Source: Rosa chinensis
Taxonomy: Eukaryota > Streptophyta > Magnoliopsida > Rosales > Rosaceae
Direction: 5' to 3'
NCBI RefSeq assembly: GCF_002994745.2
Contig: NC_037094.1
Location: 16,330,001 to 16,394,000, forward strand
Length of the DNA: 64,000 bases
Shown: in pieces, positions 22,520 through 35,411 of the stretch
Position numbering within the stretch: position 1 is the first letter of the stretch
Layout: every line of letters starts with the position of its first letter
Notes under the pieces: model-generated
Told to the model about the DNA's origin: nothing
The model's input: the letters and a program-made list of their open reading frames with translations, nothing else
The model's database searches: none
Position numbers and translations under genes: made by a program

Positions 22520-24420
22520 TTCTGCTTATTGTTTAGAAAATGTATTGAACAGAATCGAGGAAACAGAATTTATCAAAATCGACCGTTAGATGTCATTATG
22601 ACGAAAAGACATAATTATGGTCAAAATTTCAATTATTTTCATCATCATTTGGGTCTTGATCTATTAGGTCAACCCTAAACCCTAAATACCACATAAAACT
22701 AATATGCTCATAATCGATCACTCACAACTTTTTTTTTCGATCTGCCAGCTCTCGCACTCTCGTGACTATGACATGTATCAACTGATGTAAAAATTTTAAA
22801 AAGTTTATCCACTCATGGTTAAGCTCCCCTTAGGGAGTTATAAATGTATAAGTGGTTGAGCGCTTTATTTGACATCTAAATGATGGCGGATCGAGTTAAT
22901 TTTTTTACACAATAATTATTAATACACTATAAATAGATGGATAATGTCAAATTTATCGATTTTCAATTTCGATTGTTTAGATCGCACGAAATCCTTATTA
23001 ACTTATTTATTAGTTGTATTGAAAAAATATACCTTACCTGAGGAACAAGGTCGATGAAACAAAATTTATCAAAATCGGCCGTTGGATGTCATCATGATAA
23101 GAAGATATAATTATGGTCAAAATTTCAGCTATTTTCGAAGTTGTTTGGGTCTTGATATACTAGGTCAACCCTAAACCCTAAATACAACATAAAACTAATA
23201 TGCTCATAACCAATCACTCACAACTTCTTTTTTCGATCTGTCAGCTCTCACACTCTTGTGGTTATGACCTACCTCAACTGATATAAAAATTTCATAAAGT
23301 TTATCCACTCATGGTTAAGCTCCCCTTAGGGAGTTATAAGTGTATAAGTGGTTGACCGCTTTATTTGACATCTAAATGATGGCGGATCGGGTTAATTTTT
23401 TTACACAATAATTATTAATACGCTATAAATAGATGATTTTCAGTTTCGATTGTTTAGATCGCACAAAATCCTTACTAATGCGGTTTAATTTGTTTATTAG
23501 TTGTATTGAAAAATATACCTTTCATGAGGAACAAGGTAGATGAAACATAATTTATAAAAATCGGCCGTTGGATGTCATTATGACAGAAAGAGATAATTAT
23601 GGTCAAATTTCATCTATTTTCATCATCCTTTGGGTCTTGATCTACTAAGTCAACCCTAAACCCTAAATATCACATAAAACTAATATGCTCATAACCGATC
23701 ACTCACAACTTTTTTTTTTCCGATCTGTCAGCTCTCACACTCTCATGGTTATGACCTACATCAACTGATATAAAAATTTCAGAAAGTTTATCCACTCATG
23801 GTTAAGCTCTCCTTAGGGAGTTATAAGTGTATAAGTGGTTGACTGCTTTATTTGACATCTAAATGATGGCGGATTGGATTAATTTTTGTACACAATAATT
23901 ATTAATACTCTATAAATAGATGGAATCCTTACATGCCTACTAATACTGTTTAACTTATTTATTAGTTGTATTGAAAAATATACATTTCCATGAGGAACAA
24001 CGTGGAGGAAACAGAATTTATCAAAATCAGCCGTTGGATGTCATCATGATAAGAAGATATAATTGTGGTCAAAATTTCAGCTATTTTCGAAGTTGTTTGA
24101 GTCTCAATCTACTAGGTCAACCCTAAACCCTAAATCTCACATAAAACTAATATGCTCATAACCGATCACTAACAACTTCTTTTTTCGATCTGCCAGCTCT
24201 CACACTCTTGTGGTTATGACCTACATCAACTGATATAAAAATTTCAGAAAATTTATCCACTCATGGTTAAGCTCTCCTTGGGGAGTTATAAGTGTATAAG
24301 TGGTTGACTGCTTTATTTGACATCTAAATGATGGCGGATTGAGTTAATTTCTGTACACAATAAATATTAATACGCTATAAATAGATGGATAATGTCAAAT
24401 TTGGAATGCGCGGGAAAGAA
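22520..24420. repeat. Array 1a of a ~0.48-kb tandem monomer
   Basis: Four monomers. The anchor word GGTCAACCCTAAACCCTAAA (or a close variant) lies at 22667, 23162, 23648 and 24115, spaced 495, 486 and 467 bp. Each monomer has a fixed order of words: TAGATCGCACGAAATCC, GAGGAACAA, CCGTTGGATGTCAT, CAGCTATTTTCG, the anchor, TCAGCTCTCACACTC, and TTAGGGAGTTATAAGTGT. It is related to array 2 at 47390-50640. Confidence 0.9.
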
Positions 24421-24879
24421 GCCATCGTTGTCCTCGCTGGTGGGCCGCCGTGACGCCGCCTGACGCTGGAGTTCCGGTCGAGTCATCGTCGCTGGTATCC
24501 GGATCGAGAACTCTTCTGGAATGTCGATCTTCATTGATCCCTGGAGCCCAGATAAATAGTTTCAATCAACGGTTCAGATCAAACAATGGAGAGTAAACGC
24601 TCCAGATCGCACCTCTTAGAAATTAATTTTTAACAAATAATTTTTATTTTTTTAAGAATAATACATAAATAATTTTTAAAACTTTGAAACTTTTAAAAAT
24701 CATAATAAATAACTTGGTTGTCCGCAAAACTTCACGAAAATTCTTAGAGACTCGTCATCATATGTACTCTAATATTGTTCCCAAACTTTTGTATTCATTA
24801 ACGATCTAGCCATTCGAAGTGCGAAGTTAATAAAAATAAGAAAAAAAATCTTAGTCAATTGACCGAATGGATCGATGTC
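24421..24879. other. GC-rich interruption and AT-rich spacer between arrays
   Basis: A GC-rich patch (24405-24520; GGGCCGCCGTGACGCCGCC) is followed by AT-rich sequence resembling 46750-46920 (AAAACTTTGAAA, AATCATAATAAATA, ACTCGTCATC). It looks like the leader or LTR part of the same repeat family that accompanies both arrays. Confidence 0.4.
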
Positions 24880-25720
24880 ATTATTATGAAGGAATTCTCT
24901 GAATTTTGAACCCGAAGATTAAAATAATGTACTTGTTATATCTAACGGACAGTGTCTCAAGTGTACGATCCGATGACACCCTTGCTCTTTGAAGCTTGTA
25001 GTGAAAAAATATAGGGTTATTAAAGCTTAATTGGTTGACCGAGTGGATCCACGTCATTACTATCACGGAATTGTTTGAATTTTGAACCCGAAGCCTAAAA
25101 TAATGTACTTGTTATATCTAACGGACGGTGTCTCAAGTGTACGATCCGATGACACCCTTTCTCTTTGAAGCTTGTAGTGAAAAATATAAGGTTATTAAAG
25201 ATTAATCAGTTAACCGAGTGGATCCACGTCATTACTATCACGGAATTGTCTGAATTTTGAACCCGCAGCCAAAAATAATGTACTTGTTATATCTAACAGA
25301 CAGTGTCTCAAGTGTGCGATCCGATAACACCCTTGCTCTTTGAAGCTTTGTAGTGAAAAAAATATAGGGTTATTAAAGCTTAATCGGTTGACCGAGTGGA
25401 TCCACGTGTACTTGTTATATCTAACGGACAGTGTCTCAAGTGTGCGATCCGATGACACCCTTGCTCTTTGAAGCTTGTAGTGAAAAAATATAGGGTTATT
25501 AAAGCTTAATCGGTTGACCGAGTGGATCCACGTCATTACTATCACGAAATTGTCTGAATTTTGAACCCGAAGCCTAAAATAATGTACTTGTTATATCTAA
25601 CGGACAGTGTCTCAAGTGTACGATCCGATGACACCCTTGCTCTTTGAAGCTTGTAGTGAAAAAATATAGGCTTATTAAAGCTTAATCGGTTGACCGAGTG
25701 GATCAACATCAATACAAGGT
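24880..25720. repeat. ~180-bp tandem repeat array
   Basis: About five units contain GAATTTTGAACCCGAAG, ATGTACTTGTTATATCTAAC, CGATCCGATGACACCC, GCTCTTTGAAGCTTGTAG and TTGACCGAGTGGATCCACG. Starts at about 24900, 25076, 25254 and 25556 give periods near 176-180 bp. One unit near 25408 lacks about 50 bp between GATCCACG and TGTACTTG. Two more units lie at 27390-27660. The array sits between arrays 1a and 1b. Confidence 0.9.
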
Positions 25721-26097
25721 GGAAAACGAATTTAAAGAAACCGACCGTCCGATAGGAAGATTGAAATGTTTTATGGTTATTGTTAATAATTCAGCCAATT
25801 TCGTATTATTTTCGACTTCAATCCGCTTGGACAACTATAATTACTTATATAAAGATATATTTATATATCAAATTTCTCAAAGAGTAACCCCTTCGAGAAA
25901 AATGGAAATGAGGCAACCGACCGTTGGATGAGAGTACTATTGGAATAATTTATGCATGTTATAAAAAATTTAGCCAATTTCGTCATAGTTTCGACTTCGA
26001 TCCACTTAATCAACCGAAGTAACATATATAACCTCTTTATTGACGATGACATGACGACCATGAAACGTGCTATTTTGCGGACCGTAAGAAATATCAA
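25721..26097. other. Degenerate repeats between arrays
   Basis: Two related stretches of about 190 bp, each with a CCGACCGT-like word, TTTAGCCAATTTCGT-like and TTCGACTTC words. These are likely old tandem units. No gene is seen. Confidence 0.45.
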
Positions 26098-27390
26098 TGT
26101 TTAGATCGCACAAAATTCATATATGCCTACTAATGTGGTCTAACTTGTTTAGTAGTTGTAACAAATATTTTACTAATGGGTTAATTTTTTTACATAATAC
26201 CTATTAATACGCTATAAATAGATGAGTAATGTCAAATTTATCGATTTTCAATTTCGATTGTTTAGATCGCACGAAATCCTTATATGCCTATTTGTGCGGT
26301 TTAACTTGTTTATTAGTTGTATTGAAAAATGTTCCTTCCATGAGGAACAGCGTGGAGGAAATAGACTTTATCAAAATCAGCCGTTAGATGTCATCACAAT
26401 AAGAAGATATAATTATTGTCAAAATTTCAGCTATTTTCGAAGTTGTTTTGGTCTCGATCTACTGGGTCAACCCTAAACCCTAAATACCACATAAAACTAA
26501 TGTGCTCATAACTGATCACTCATTTTTCGATCAGTCAGCTCTCACACTCTCGTGGTTATGATCTACATCAACTGATATAAAAATTTCAGAAAGTTTATCC
26601 ACTCATGGTTGAGCTCCCCTTAGGGAGTTATAAGTGTATAAGTGGTTGACCGCTTTATTTGATATCTAAATGATGACGGATCAAGTTAATTTTTTTACAA
26701 AATAATTACTAATATGCTATAATATATGGATAATGTCAAATTTATCAATTTCAGTTTCAATTGTTTAGATTGCACTACATCTTGTTTATTAGTTGTATTG
26801 AAAAATATACCTTCCATGAGGAACAATGTGGAGGAAATAGAATTTATTAAAATCTGCCGTTAGATGTCATCATGATAAGAAGATATAATTATGGTCAAAA
26901 TTTGAGCTATTTTCGTCGTGGTTTGGGTCTCGATCTAGTAGGTCAACCATAAACCTTAAATACCACATAAAACTAATATGCTCATAACCGCTCACTCGTA
27001 ACTTATTTTTGCGATATGTCAGCTCTCACGCTCTCATGGCTAGGAGTTATATCGACTAATATAATTTATGAAAAGTATATACCTTTCGTAAGCAACAATG
27101 TTTAGGGTATAACTAGCTTATTAGTTGTAATAAAAAGTATACCTTTCGTAAGCAACAATGTATAGAAAATATAATTTATGAAAATCGACCGTAGGATGTT
27201 ATCATGATAAAAATAAATGGTTATGATCAAAATTTGAGCTATTTTCGTCGTGGTTTGGGTCTCGATCTAGTAGGTCAACCCTAAACCTTAAATATCACAT
27301 AAAACTAATATGTTCATAACTGCTCACTCGTAATTTATTTTTTCGATTTGTCAGCTCTCACGCTCTCATGGCTAGGAGCTATTAGTGAAA
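26098..27390. repeat. Array 1b of the ~0.48-kb tandem monomer
   Basis: Three further monomers, with anchors at 26464, 26941 and 27273. The last is shortened (332 bp). Same word order as array 1a, with more divergence, for example GTCAACCATAAACCTTAAA in place of the double CCCTAAA. Confidence 0.85.
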
Positions 27391-27660
27391 AAATATAGGG
27401 TTATTAAGCCTTAACCGGTTGACTGAATGGATCGACGTCATTACTATTATGGAATTGTCTGAATTTTGAACCCGAAGTCTAAAATCATGTACTTGTCATA
27501 TCTAACGGACGATATCTACTAATGTGGTCTCCGATGACACCCTTACTCTTTGCTGCTTGCAGTGAAAAAATATAGGGTTATTAAGCTGTAACCGGTTGAC
27601 TGAGTGGATCGACGTCATTACTATTACAGAATTGTCTGAATTTTGAACCCCAAGCCTAAA

Positions 27661-29091
27661 AATAAATAAATAATATCAAATTTATCAATTTCCAATTAAT
27701 TTTTTTTTCCACAGAGTAGACCGGCTAAATTCTATTTCTACCATCCTCAGGGTTTGAAAGGTATATCTTTCCCAATTAGTGTCAGTGATGTTTTTGCTGA
27801 AAATTTAACCAGAGAGAAGCCCCGCCCATCACTAAAAGCAGACCGCCAAAATTCAAGAAAAGGCCGCCCAAAATTTGAATCAAAACTTAAAATTCTCAAT
27901 TTTCGCGTCTCACCAAAACAGACACACCTAAAGGCTGAGGTCGCATCTCGCAAGCTTTCCCTTTTCTTCTCGTTGTCATCTCCTCTAGACGGAAGGCTTA
28001 GACGTAACCTGAGCTTAGACGAGTTTAAACAAATCCAAAGTTCCAAACCAGGTATCTCCCTTCCTCCTTCTTCCTTTCATTCCAATATTTGAAAGAAATT
28101 CCCCACCGGCATTTTTTCCCAGTTATACTAAATGAATCCAGTTCCATCTTTCCCATTCAAAATCCAAAAAGTAGTAATGCGTCCAGCTGCTTTTTAGGTG
28201 TGGTTTTGGAATTCAATCCTGTATCTGTTATGCTCGATTCTGTGTTTTGAGACATTTTAGGGAATGCTACAGTGCTTGCGTTTCTAAAAAGAAGAAGAGG
28301 TACGGCGGAAGGATTAGGATTTGGGTGTTTGATATTAGGTTGAATTGCTTAGATTTGGGAGCTCATTTTATCTGCTTTTATGTTTCTGAGCCATGTTTCT
28401 CAACAACCTGTTTCTTTACTTAAACTTACCAAATTGTTTGACTTGGTTCCTTTTATATCTGTTTGTTTGATGCAGAGAAGCAGGTGCCAAGTACCCCTTC
28501 ATACCCGGCAAGATAATGTTGGCCTCAACAGTGTTTCGGTATAAAACCTTGTTTATTTATTTATTTATTTTTTTCCCACATGGTTTTTAATTCCTGAGAG
28601 GCTGCATCCTGAATTTCATATTCAATTCCATAAATATTGCATTAAGTCAGAATGCCGTAAGACGATTTATACTACAAAATCTGAAAAATGGCAAGGATAT
28701 AAGGACAATACTTGCAAAATTGGCCTTTGTAACTAATCTTGGCCAGGCATCATCATATTTCTTGTCCTGTTTAGTGTTTACATACTTGTGTTATCAGCGA
28801 GCCAATATGCTTCCATAGTTTGGATGGCTGGACTTTTTATTTCTAGAATATAGGTTCTTTGTCATTTTCATTTTTGAAGATAAGGAATAGGAAGAAAAGA
28901 ATCCTAAAGTCTTGTGACTTGGTATTAATAGAAATGTGAATAGTTGACTAAAAGATGATCTCTACATCATTTCTAGCCACAGTTATTTAGTGCATTGCAT
29001 ACTGCCCATAAATTTGTATCAGGTTGGACTTTATGATTGTTTCTATTTTGCCAAAATGGAAAGGTGGCCCCAAGTAGGATTATACAATACT
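27661..29091. other. Gene-like fragment of unknown origin
   Basis: Composition changes sharply at about 27720 to non-repeat sequence. A possible 5' UTR (27760-28050) ends at a donor (CCAG|GTATCT, 28051), and a possible acceptor (GATGCAG) lies near 28475. The following short stretch holds ATGTTGGCCTCAACAGTG and another donor-like GTATAA. It resembles a captured or truncated gene start. No family is recognised and no downstream exons are seen. Confidence 0.3.
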
Positions 29092-29252
29092 GTGGTCAAA
29101 ATTAAGTGTTTGATCAGTCATGAGAAGTATTTCGAGATGGCTTTTTGTCTAGCAATCAACAGCAAGTAATGAATCAAGGATCTCTCACCAGAGTTGTGGC
29201 TGCAAGGAATGAGGTTGACCTAAAGATTAGAAAGAAGTACCAGAAGGAATAG
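29092..29252 (+). pseudogene. Annexin gene relic
   Basis: In one frame it reads KCLISHEKYFEMAFCLAIN (29104-29160) and, after a frameshift, MNQGSLTRVVAARNEVDLKI followed by RKKYQKE and a stop at 29250. This matches the last annexin repeat of plant annexins, of the type ...EKYFEKVLRLAI...LTRVV.TRAEVDLK. Annexins bind calcium and phospholipid. Only about 50 codons remain, so it is not functional. Confidence 0.7.
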
Positions 29253-30139
29253 TCACGTTTGGACATGAAATTGGGTGAATCTGGTCTAAGAGCTGGACTT
29301 AAGGATTGAGAATGTGTTATGATTGAATGATTGATGTATATTATGGTTTTGCTTGGTTTCTTCTGTTTTGTGGTTATGCTTCTTTGAGTGAAATTTATGA
29401 CAATTACAGATTCATATTATGAATAAGTGGTTGCCTTCCCATACTTTGTACCACCAAACTTCTCTTGCTTTACCTTCTGTAGGTAAATTTGGACAGTGAG
29501 AACAAAGAGACAGAGTTGGTTGGCTATATATAAACTACTCAACTTTTACAAATCTGGGATGGACGTCACATTGTGGACTAAATTCTGATAATACTGTACA
29601 TCAAAGTTTTGATATTAAGATCAGACCACAACGCAACAATTAATGATGGATTACAACATATTGGCAGCAAGACTCTTCACACTTCTTAACGTCTTCCATA
29701 TATAGAAGCCAAAATTTCACATTTCACCTGCTCCTGATCATTAGATATTTAAACAAGCACATCTGGTATTTTAGCTAGGAGTGTGCATATAGATCGAACA
29801 ACAACAAATCTGCATATCATCCAGCCAGGAGGTCCTTTCTGATTTTTTTTTTGAATATGGGTTAGTGGAGTAGAATTTATGAGGCTTAACCACTTCGCAG
29901 ATTGATCAGCATTAGGATTTGCAGGAATTGCAGCAACTGTTCTAACTGAGGAAACTCACTGTAAAAGGTAAAGAAAATTAGCAAGTTACGTACTTTTTCA
30001 CACTGATGCAAGTCGTGCAACCCACTTGCAAAACTCTAGTGGAGCCCTGGTTGGTTTCTCCTAAAGTTTTAAAAATGCTTTGCAGGTTGCCGGTTTGCTT
30101 CAGTAAGTGGCTAGGATGATGCCACAAATACTGCCCAGC
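29253..30139. other. Spacer, nothing firmly recognised
   Basis: Mostly AT-rich non-repetitive sequence. A minus-strand stretch at about 29998-30050 could encode TRAPLEFCKWVARLASV, but it has no recognisable context. Confidence 0.35.
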
Positions 30140-30219
30140 AACTGACGGTTAGAAATAGTGCTGACGTGCCCGAGCAACCCATCCTCGGAGCATGGTAGAA
30201 TTTCCGGATTATTAGTAGC

Positions 30220-31713
30220 TGTGCTACTAATTAGTAGTCCTTTAGTTATTCTCTTATTCTCTCTCGATCCCTATTTTAATTAATTTTTTATTTAACATGC
30301 TGTCCGTTCAATCTTCATTAAGGTTGAGACTTTCATTAAACTAACTTCTCGAAATTAATAGAGACCAAAAGGTCCACCATGGCGGCTCAAAGCTAGCCAG
30401 CTTGACAGTACCCTTTGCAGCTTCTAATTCAACAGTCTAGTGGCCAATATTAAAGTTCAAGTCTGTGCTAGTGATATCCGGGATGAACTGCGTTAATTGC
30501 AATTTCGGGATGTTTCTTCTCCACAATTCTTTGTAAGGGTTGAGAGCCGTCTTGGATACCATGTACGTCTGTAAGCTGAGAAATTTGTTGGCCAGTTTTT
30601 TCTTTTCACCACATTCTCCTTGGCATCCTTTAGAAATTCCTCAACCACCCTGTCCACTTTTCTTCTGTCCAACTCAGGCCTACAACATGATCTCCTAGCT
30701 CCTTCTCTGCTTTTGATATCGAAGAAGCTCAAACACAAACAACATGTTAGACAACCATCAAAACCCAAAAGCTTAAGCGGGAAGTAAGACAATGGACGCA
30801 ATATATATAATTTTAGAGGAGTGAAATCCACACTTTTTTTTTTTTTGAAAGGAACTTCTTTCTTATTTTGGTTGAAATTTTGATAAGGAGACAAAATTCA
30901 AGTCACTAAAGACAAAATTTAGGTTGCTAAAAAATAAAACATAAAGTGTGGATTGTGAATCGTAAAATGAGAACTGTAGATTTCACTTCCCTAACGATGA
31001 AAATGTTCAGTCATGCAACGGAAGGTATTTGTATAGGACAATGTGCCAAATTTTTAAGACAATTAAAATAGTGTGGCTTCATCTCAACTTGTTCTACTCT
31101 AATAGAAATGCTCGACTTCCATACTTAATTTCTATATATGTAATAATGGTGATTAATTTTGTAACCAAGATTTAACATATTGAAAATTGAACAAATGTGG
31201 ATATGATTTCGCGAATTTGGGCAAGACAATGGATATATAAGCCCAGATTGGCAACGAGCCATTGAGAATTTTCGAAGTGTATTAGATTATCCACATGAAT
31301 TTGGTTGGTTTAGGACAGAACAAAGAATTGATGCATGTATGGAATGGTAACTGTAATCTTTATCTCCAACAAATTATATCAGTAATTTTTTTAGAGGATT
31401 AATTAGGCATATTTGTGCCTCTATAAAAATTAATTTGGAATATCAAGCGCCCATCCGCTTTTTCAAGAAGAGGGCGGGGGCTGTCACACTCAAGAAACCA
31501 TCTTCCATTTCTCTATTTTTTTTATTAATAAAACAAAAAAATATTACAAGAAAGGAAGGGGGACCAAATCAAAACCTCCCCACTAAAAACAAACTAAGAT
31601 TAAAATCTCCATAAAGTGCATGTAGAACCATAAATTTCCCAATTCTAATTAAAGAGACTATCTTTGTCTTTTTAATCTTTATTATATGTAACATATAGAT
31701 ACTTCAATATACA
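30220..31713. repeat. Segmental duplication, copy A part 2
   Basis: Matches 56488-59813 once the Mutator-type insert at 56722-58550 is removed. It carries the SDR relic at 30345-30725. It then continues, across the CACTA insertion, into 43488-45858 (SDR2), which matches 59814-62166 (SDR3). Confidence 0.9.
30345..30725 (-). pseudogene. SDR relic a: last exon only
   Basis: Minus-strand sequence aligns with the last SDR exon: a broken ELGD start, [29 protein letters not shown], then frameshifted remains of the tail ending near GGPFGLY. The catalytic YxxxK lysine and later residues are out of frame. No exons 1-4 are seen upstream. Its duplicate at 56609-58813 is further split by a transposon. 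Confidence 0.85.
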
Positions 31714-31724
31714 CACTACTAGCA

Positions 31725-32447
31725 TATGCCTTATAGAACACTTTAATTTTTCTGTATCTTTTGCTCTAGAGAATATGGATAACCGTATCAAAAAGTCATT
31801 AGGTACGGTGCAGCTACGGAATGAAAAAGTGTATCCTCTATTGCAGGCTCCAGTAACCAAAAGCCACGCTTTTGACTTTGGTGTCTCTATTTTTTATTTT
31901 ATTTTAAATGTTATATTAATGTTTTTCTTTCTCTCTCTTCGTTTTCTTTTAATTCCTATTTATATATTAATCGAAATATAAAAATACTTGTTTTATACGT
32001 ATAAGATACTAAATACCTTAATATTTCATTTAATATTTTTTTTGAGAGATTTCTTTAATATTATAAATTTTTATATAATGTTAATTAAGCAAAGCTACGA
32101 ATCTTCTTCAGTATCTATTATGCGTTGGATACCCTATGACAAAGGTATCATTTGAATTTTTATATTAAAAAAAAAATTATTGAAACCTACCATTAATATT
32201 CAGAGCAATTTTTTTTTTTTTAAATCTGCTATTATGAAAATTCATATTGCTGCAATAATCTAACATCTCGTTATCAATTGTTTCATGATTACAACCATTA
32301 TAACTCCCCTGCAAAGAAGAACCTCAATGAAATATTCATATTTAAAATCAAATCCACCAACATTTAAATTTTACCAGAAGTACATAAATAGTTTTGTTAT
32401 TTATAAGGTCTACGTAATTTGAAATAAATGCCGAATTCAAATCCTAA
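31725..32447. other. Left subterminal region of the outer CACTA element
   Basis: AT-rich, noncoding. Contains AAAAGTGTATCC (about 31827-31838), a word found again near the right end (about 43442-43453), plausibly a subterminal transposase-binding repeat. Confidence 0.45.
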
Positions 32448-32562
32448 CACTACTACAATTACTAGCTATTAAGACACCCTATAAGGACACATTTTCATTG
32501 AGGTGTCCTAGTAACCTTTCAAGGACGACCTCGAGAAAACAGGCGCTGCCCCGCCCTTTTTT

Positions 32563-33835
32563 TTGGCCAAAAGTTCAAATTCCCAATTTTTGTTTTCCCA
32601 CGCACGTCTTAGTGGACCGCTCTCTCACTCTCTCTCATCTGCATCACTTCCTCGTCGAATGAAACAAATTCACTCACCACGGATGGGTGATTCTCTCACC
32701 TTCTCGATCTGCCTCTACATTCTTTTGCTGAATCTGTTTTCCCTCAAACCCTCGTTTTCTCCACAGCCCCTCTTGCTCTTTTTCTCCGATCTTGATGTCA
32801 CCCACCAAATTGAACTTCGAAGAACTTCATGGCCCTTGGGTTGACTTGGATTCAGGGATTATTCTTTTTGGGTAATCTCAATTTAAGTCTCCTCTCTTGT
32901 CGAACCCGATGATTCAGATTCGATGGCCGGGTCATTTGTGTGAGGCTCGTCCGAGCGGCATGCGAAGGCACTTGATCGAATGAGCAGTAGCAACATGTTC
33001 CCTTCCACCTCTATCGCTCATTCTGATGAATATTGTATGTAACTTCTTCTGGTCTTGACTCTTGACAACCGTCCCCTCAAATTTGGGGTATAATTGTTGT
33101 GTTTGTAGGTTTTGCCTCTGGTTATGTTTACTTTGTTTTTTTTTATTGCTTTGGGTTCTGGCTTTTGCTGGGTTGATTGTGATGCGTGGCCTAATTATAT
33201 TTGTATTGCTTATGGTGTTCTTGGTTTCGCATCCTATGTCTGTGTGGACAGTGCAGAGAGATCGAGGTTTATATGAGAGAAGCATTTACTGAAATGTGTT
33301 TGCTAGAATTTTTTGTTTTAGGGTTATGTTGTATCTACAACTATGGTTATGGATGAGCTATTCTAATCAGGTCCATTGTTTGTCTTATTGCTAAAATTTT
33401 TTGTTTTTGGGTTATCCCGTATCTACAACTATGGTTATTAATAAGCTATTCTAATCAGGTACAAGAGAGTTATACGCTATTGTTTGTCTTAAAGGCAATG
33501 TTGGTCAGCACTCCTTGATTTTAGCTTATTTGCACATGTTTTGGTGGATGAGAGTGGAAAGATATAAAAGGGTTCGAATGAATTCTTTTCTTTATTTTAT
33601 GGTTGATAAGGAGGTGGCAGCCTTTGCTTTTATGCTAGAACATGCATCCTGGATCATGGATTCATGATTTTTGTTCAATTGAAGTATCTTTCACTGTTCT
33701 TTGGTGTCGTCAAACAAGCTGAAAAAATCAACTTCAGGGAAGTTGCCAAATGCAGCTTTATATTTTGAACTTATTTGTGCAGTTCCCATTAGCTCTTTCT
33801 ATGATGTCTCACTGTCTTCTAATGCTTTTCTGCAG
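32563..33835. other. Unassigned interior of the inner CACTA element
   Basis: Open frames here (for example 32563-32844) show pyrimidine-rich, 5' UTR-like content (CTCTCACTCTCTCTC) rather than a known domain. It may be the promoter and leader of a captured gene. Two near-identical stretches of about 50 bp (CTACAACTATGGTTAT with GAGCTATTCTAATCAGGT-like sequence) occur at about 33333-33370 and 33422-33459. Confidence 0.35.
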
Positions 33836-34053
33836 ACAAATCTGATCAAAGAATGCATAAGAATGGGCTACAATGATTTTGGAGATTTCCATTATTCTCA
33901 TGGCAACTTGGGGATGCTTTTAAGAGCTATGTTTGTACTCCTGATTATTGTCCTACATCAAAGCATACTGTTCATATGTGCATGTGTTCCATTCTGGTCA
34001 GCATAGAGATGGGTCAATTTACTCATGTCGCAAGCAATGTTAGAAAAGCATAA
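33836..34053 (+). pseudogene. Captured COP9 signalosome subunit 1 (CSN1/FUS6) fragment
   Basis: It begins after an acceptor-like TTTTCTGCAG. The first frame gives TNLIKECIRMGYNDFGDFHY and, after a one-base shift near 33914, GDAFKSYVCTPDYCPTSKHT, then VHMCMCSILVSIEMGQFTHV and a stop at 34051. This follows the TPR-like helical region of plant CSN1, part of the complex that removes NEDD8 from cullins. The frameshift and missing flanks make it a nonfunctional piece carried by the inner CACTA. Confidence 0.85.
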
Positions 34054-34490
34054 CAAACACTAGAAGCTATGTCGCAAGCTATGATAATCTTCACAAGTAG
34101 TTTGTTGCATGGTTTTATGATTATCATAAATTTTTTTGGCCTATTAATGCTTAAATGTACATGAAAGTAAAATTTTCTATGTTAATTGATGAATGCCTCA
34201 GGGACTTAAAAATTTCAATAAAGCTGTCAGGGTACTTATCATTTGCCTTAAGAAGATTGATAATGACAACTATCTTGAGGTACTATCTTCTTTATTTGAG
34301 CTAAAAGATAAACTTCTTATGCAAATTAACTTCTTTATTTGATTATGTACTGTTTTATAATAGTTGAACTAAGTATGAATGTTGAAAGCATTTTCATGCT
34401 TCGTTTACATATGTGCTTGCAGAAAATGATAGATCAAGGCTTTTGAGCAGCAGATGATTAGATTAAAGCCCTGAAGTCTGGTTCCACCTC

Positions 34491-34522
<32 letters not shown>

Positions 34523-35411
34523 CCCTTCTCCTTAGTGTGTACCAATGCATTAATTGAAGCCCTTATGGGTCTTTCTCTATTTATTATTTCAAATTTACTT
34601 AGATTACTTTTGATGCTTCCTGCTTGAATGATTTCATAAAAAAGTTAGTAATGATAGAAAGTTTCTTGTTTCTTTTTCTTATCTACAAGAACTCAGTCGT
34701 AAGCTTGCAGGAATTCAATGGATGGACAGCTCAAGATATTCTTGAAACTCCAAGCAGCTCAATTATAAATAAGGTTAGCAATACTTCAATTGATGGATTT
34801 ACCTGTTATTAATTCCTTCGATCTAGCTTACTGTTGATGTTATATCTAGCAAATTGTTTTTTTATTTTTTATATTTTTTTATTGGTGTGTGTATGCATGT
34901 CATGAAAATTAAGTAGCATTATCTGAATCATTAATTATATGGAATTGCTGGAACATAAACATATATAGCTTACTATATGGAATTGCTGGAACAGAAACAT
35001 CTAGTATCTCTACAGTTTGAAGCAACTGTAATTGATTCTACTGTTTTTACAGCTTACTGTAATTGGTTCTACTCTCAGATACTTCCACTTGGCCATGTTT
35101 TTGTTCATTGGGTTTCATTATTTCATTCACTACATTGGTAGAGGAAGCAGCCACTCTCAGATACTTCCACCTGGTATTGGAAAGTGTTATTGGTAATTAT
35201 TATTGTTTATTTTCTTAGCAGTCTATGTCGAAAGATAATGCGCTTTCTGTAGAACAATTCTAAATTCCTCTATCTGCCATCTTCTTCCATACAAAGATCA
35301 CTTAGCTTAGTGCAACTCTGTCCTTCTTAATTTCTTATTTTGTGCATGTCATTAATGTTATTATTCTTTTGATATTTAATTAACGTGGTATGAGTGTTGG
35401 TATGCCCCGGT
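34054..35411. other. Unassigned interior of the inner CACTA, with CT microsatellite
   Basis: AT-rich sequence with a long CT run at 34490-34522. A short open stretch at about 34710-34773 (EFNGWTAQDILETPSSSIIN) ends at a donor-like AAG|GTTAGC and may be another captured exon, unassigned. Confidence 0.35.

Noticed and set aside
22520..24420. CRISPR array
   Set aside because: Repeats are ~480 bp with no short spacer pattern, in a plant nuclear context.
27747..28092. Overlapping ~100-codon open frames on both strands as genes
   Set aside because: Neither has a recognisable domain; the stretch looks like a 5' UTR with a splice donor at its end.
21095..30219. Single transposon with definable ends
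   Set aside because: The block is absent from copy B, but I could not find matching terminal repeats or a target duplication at its edges.
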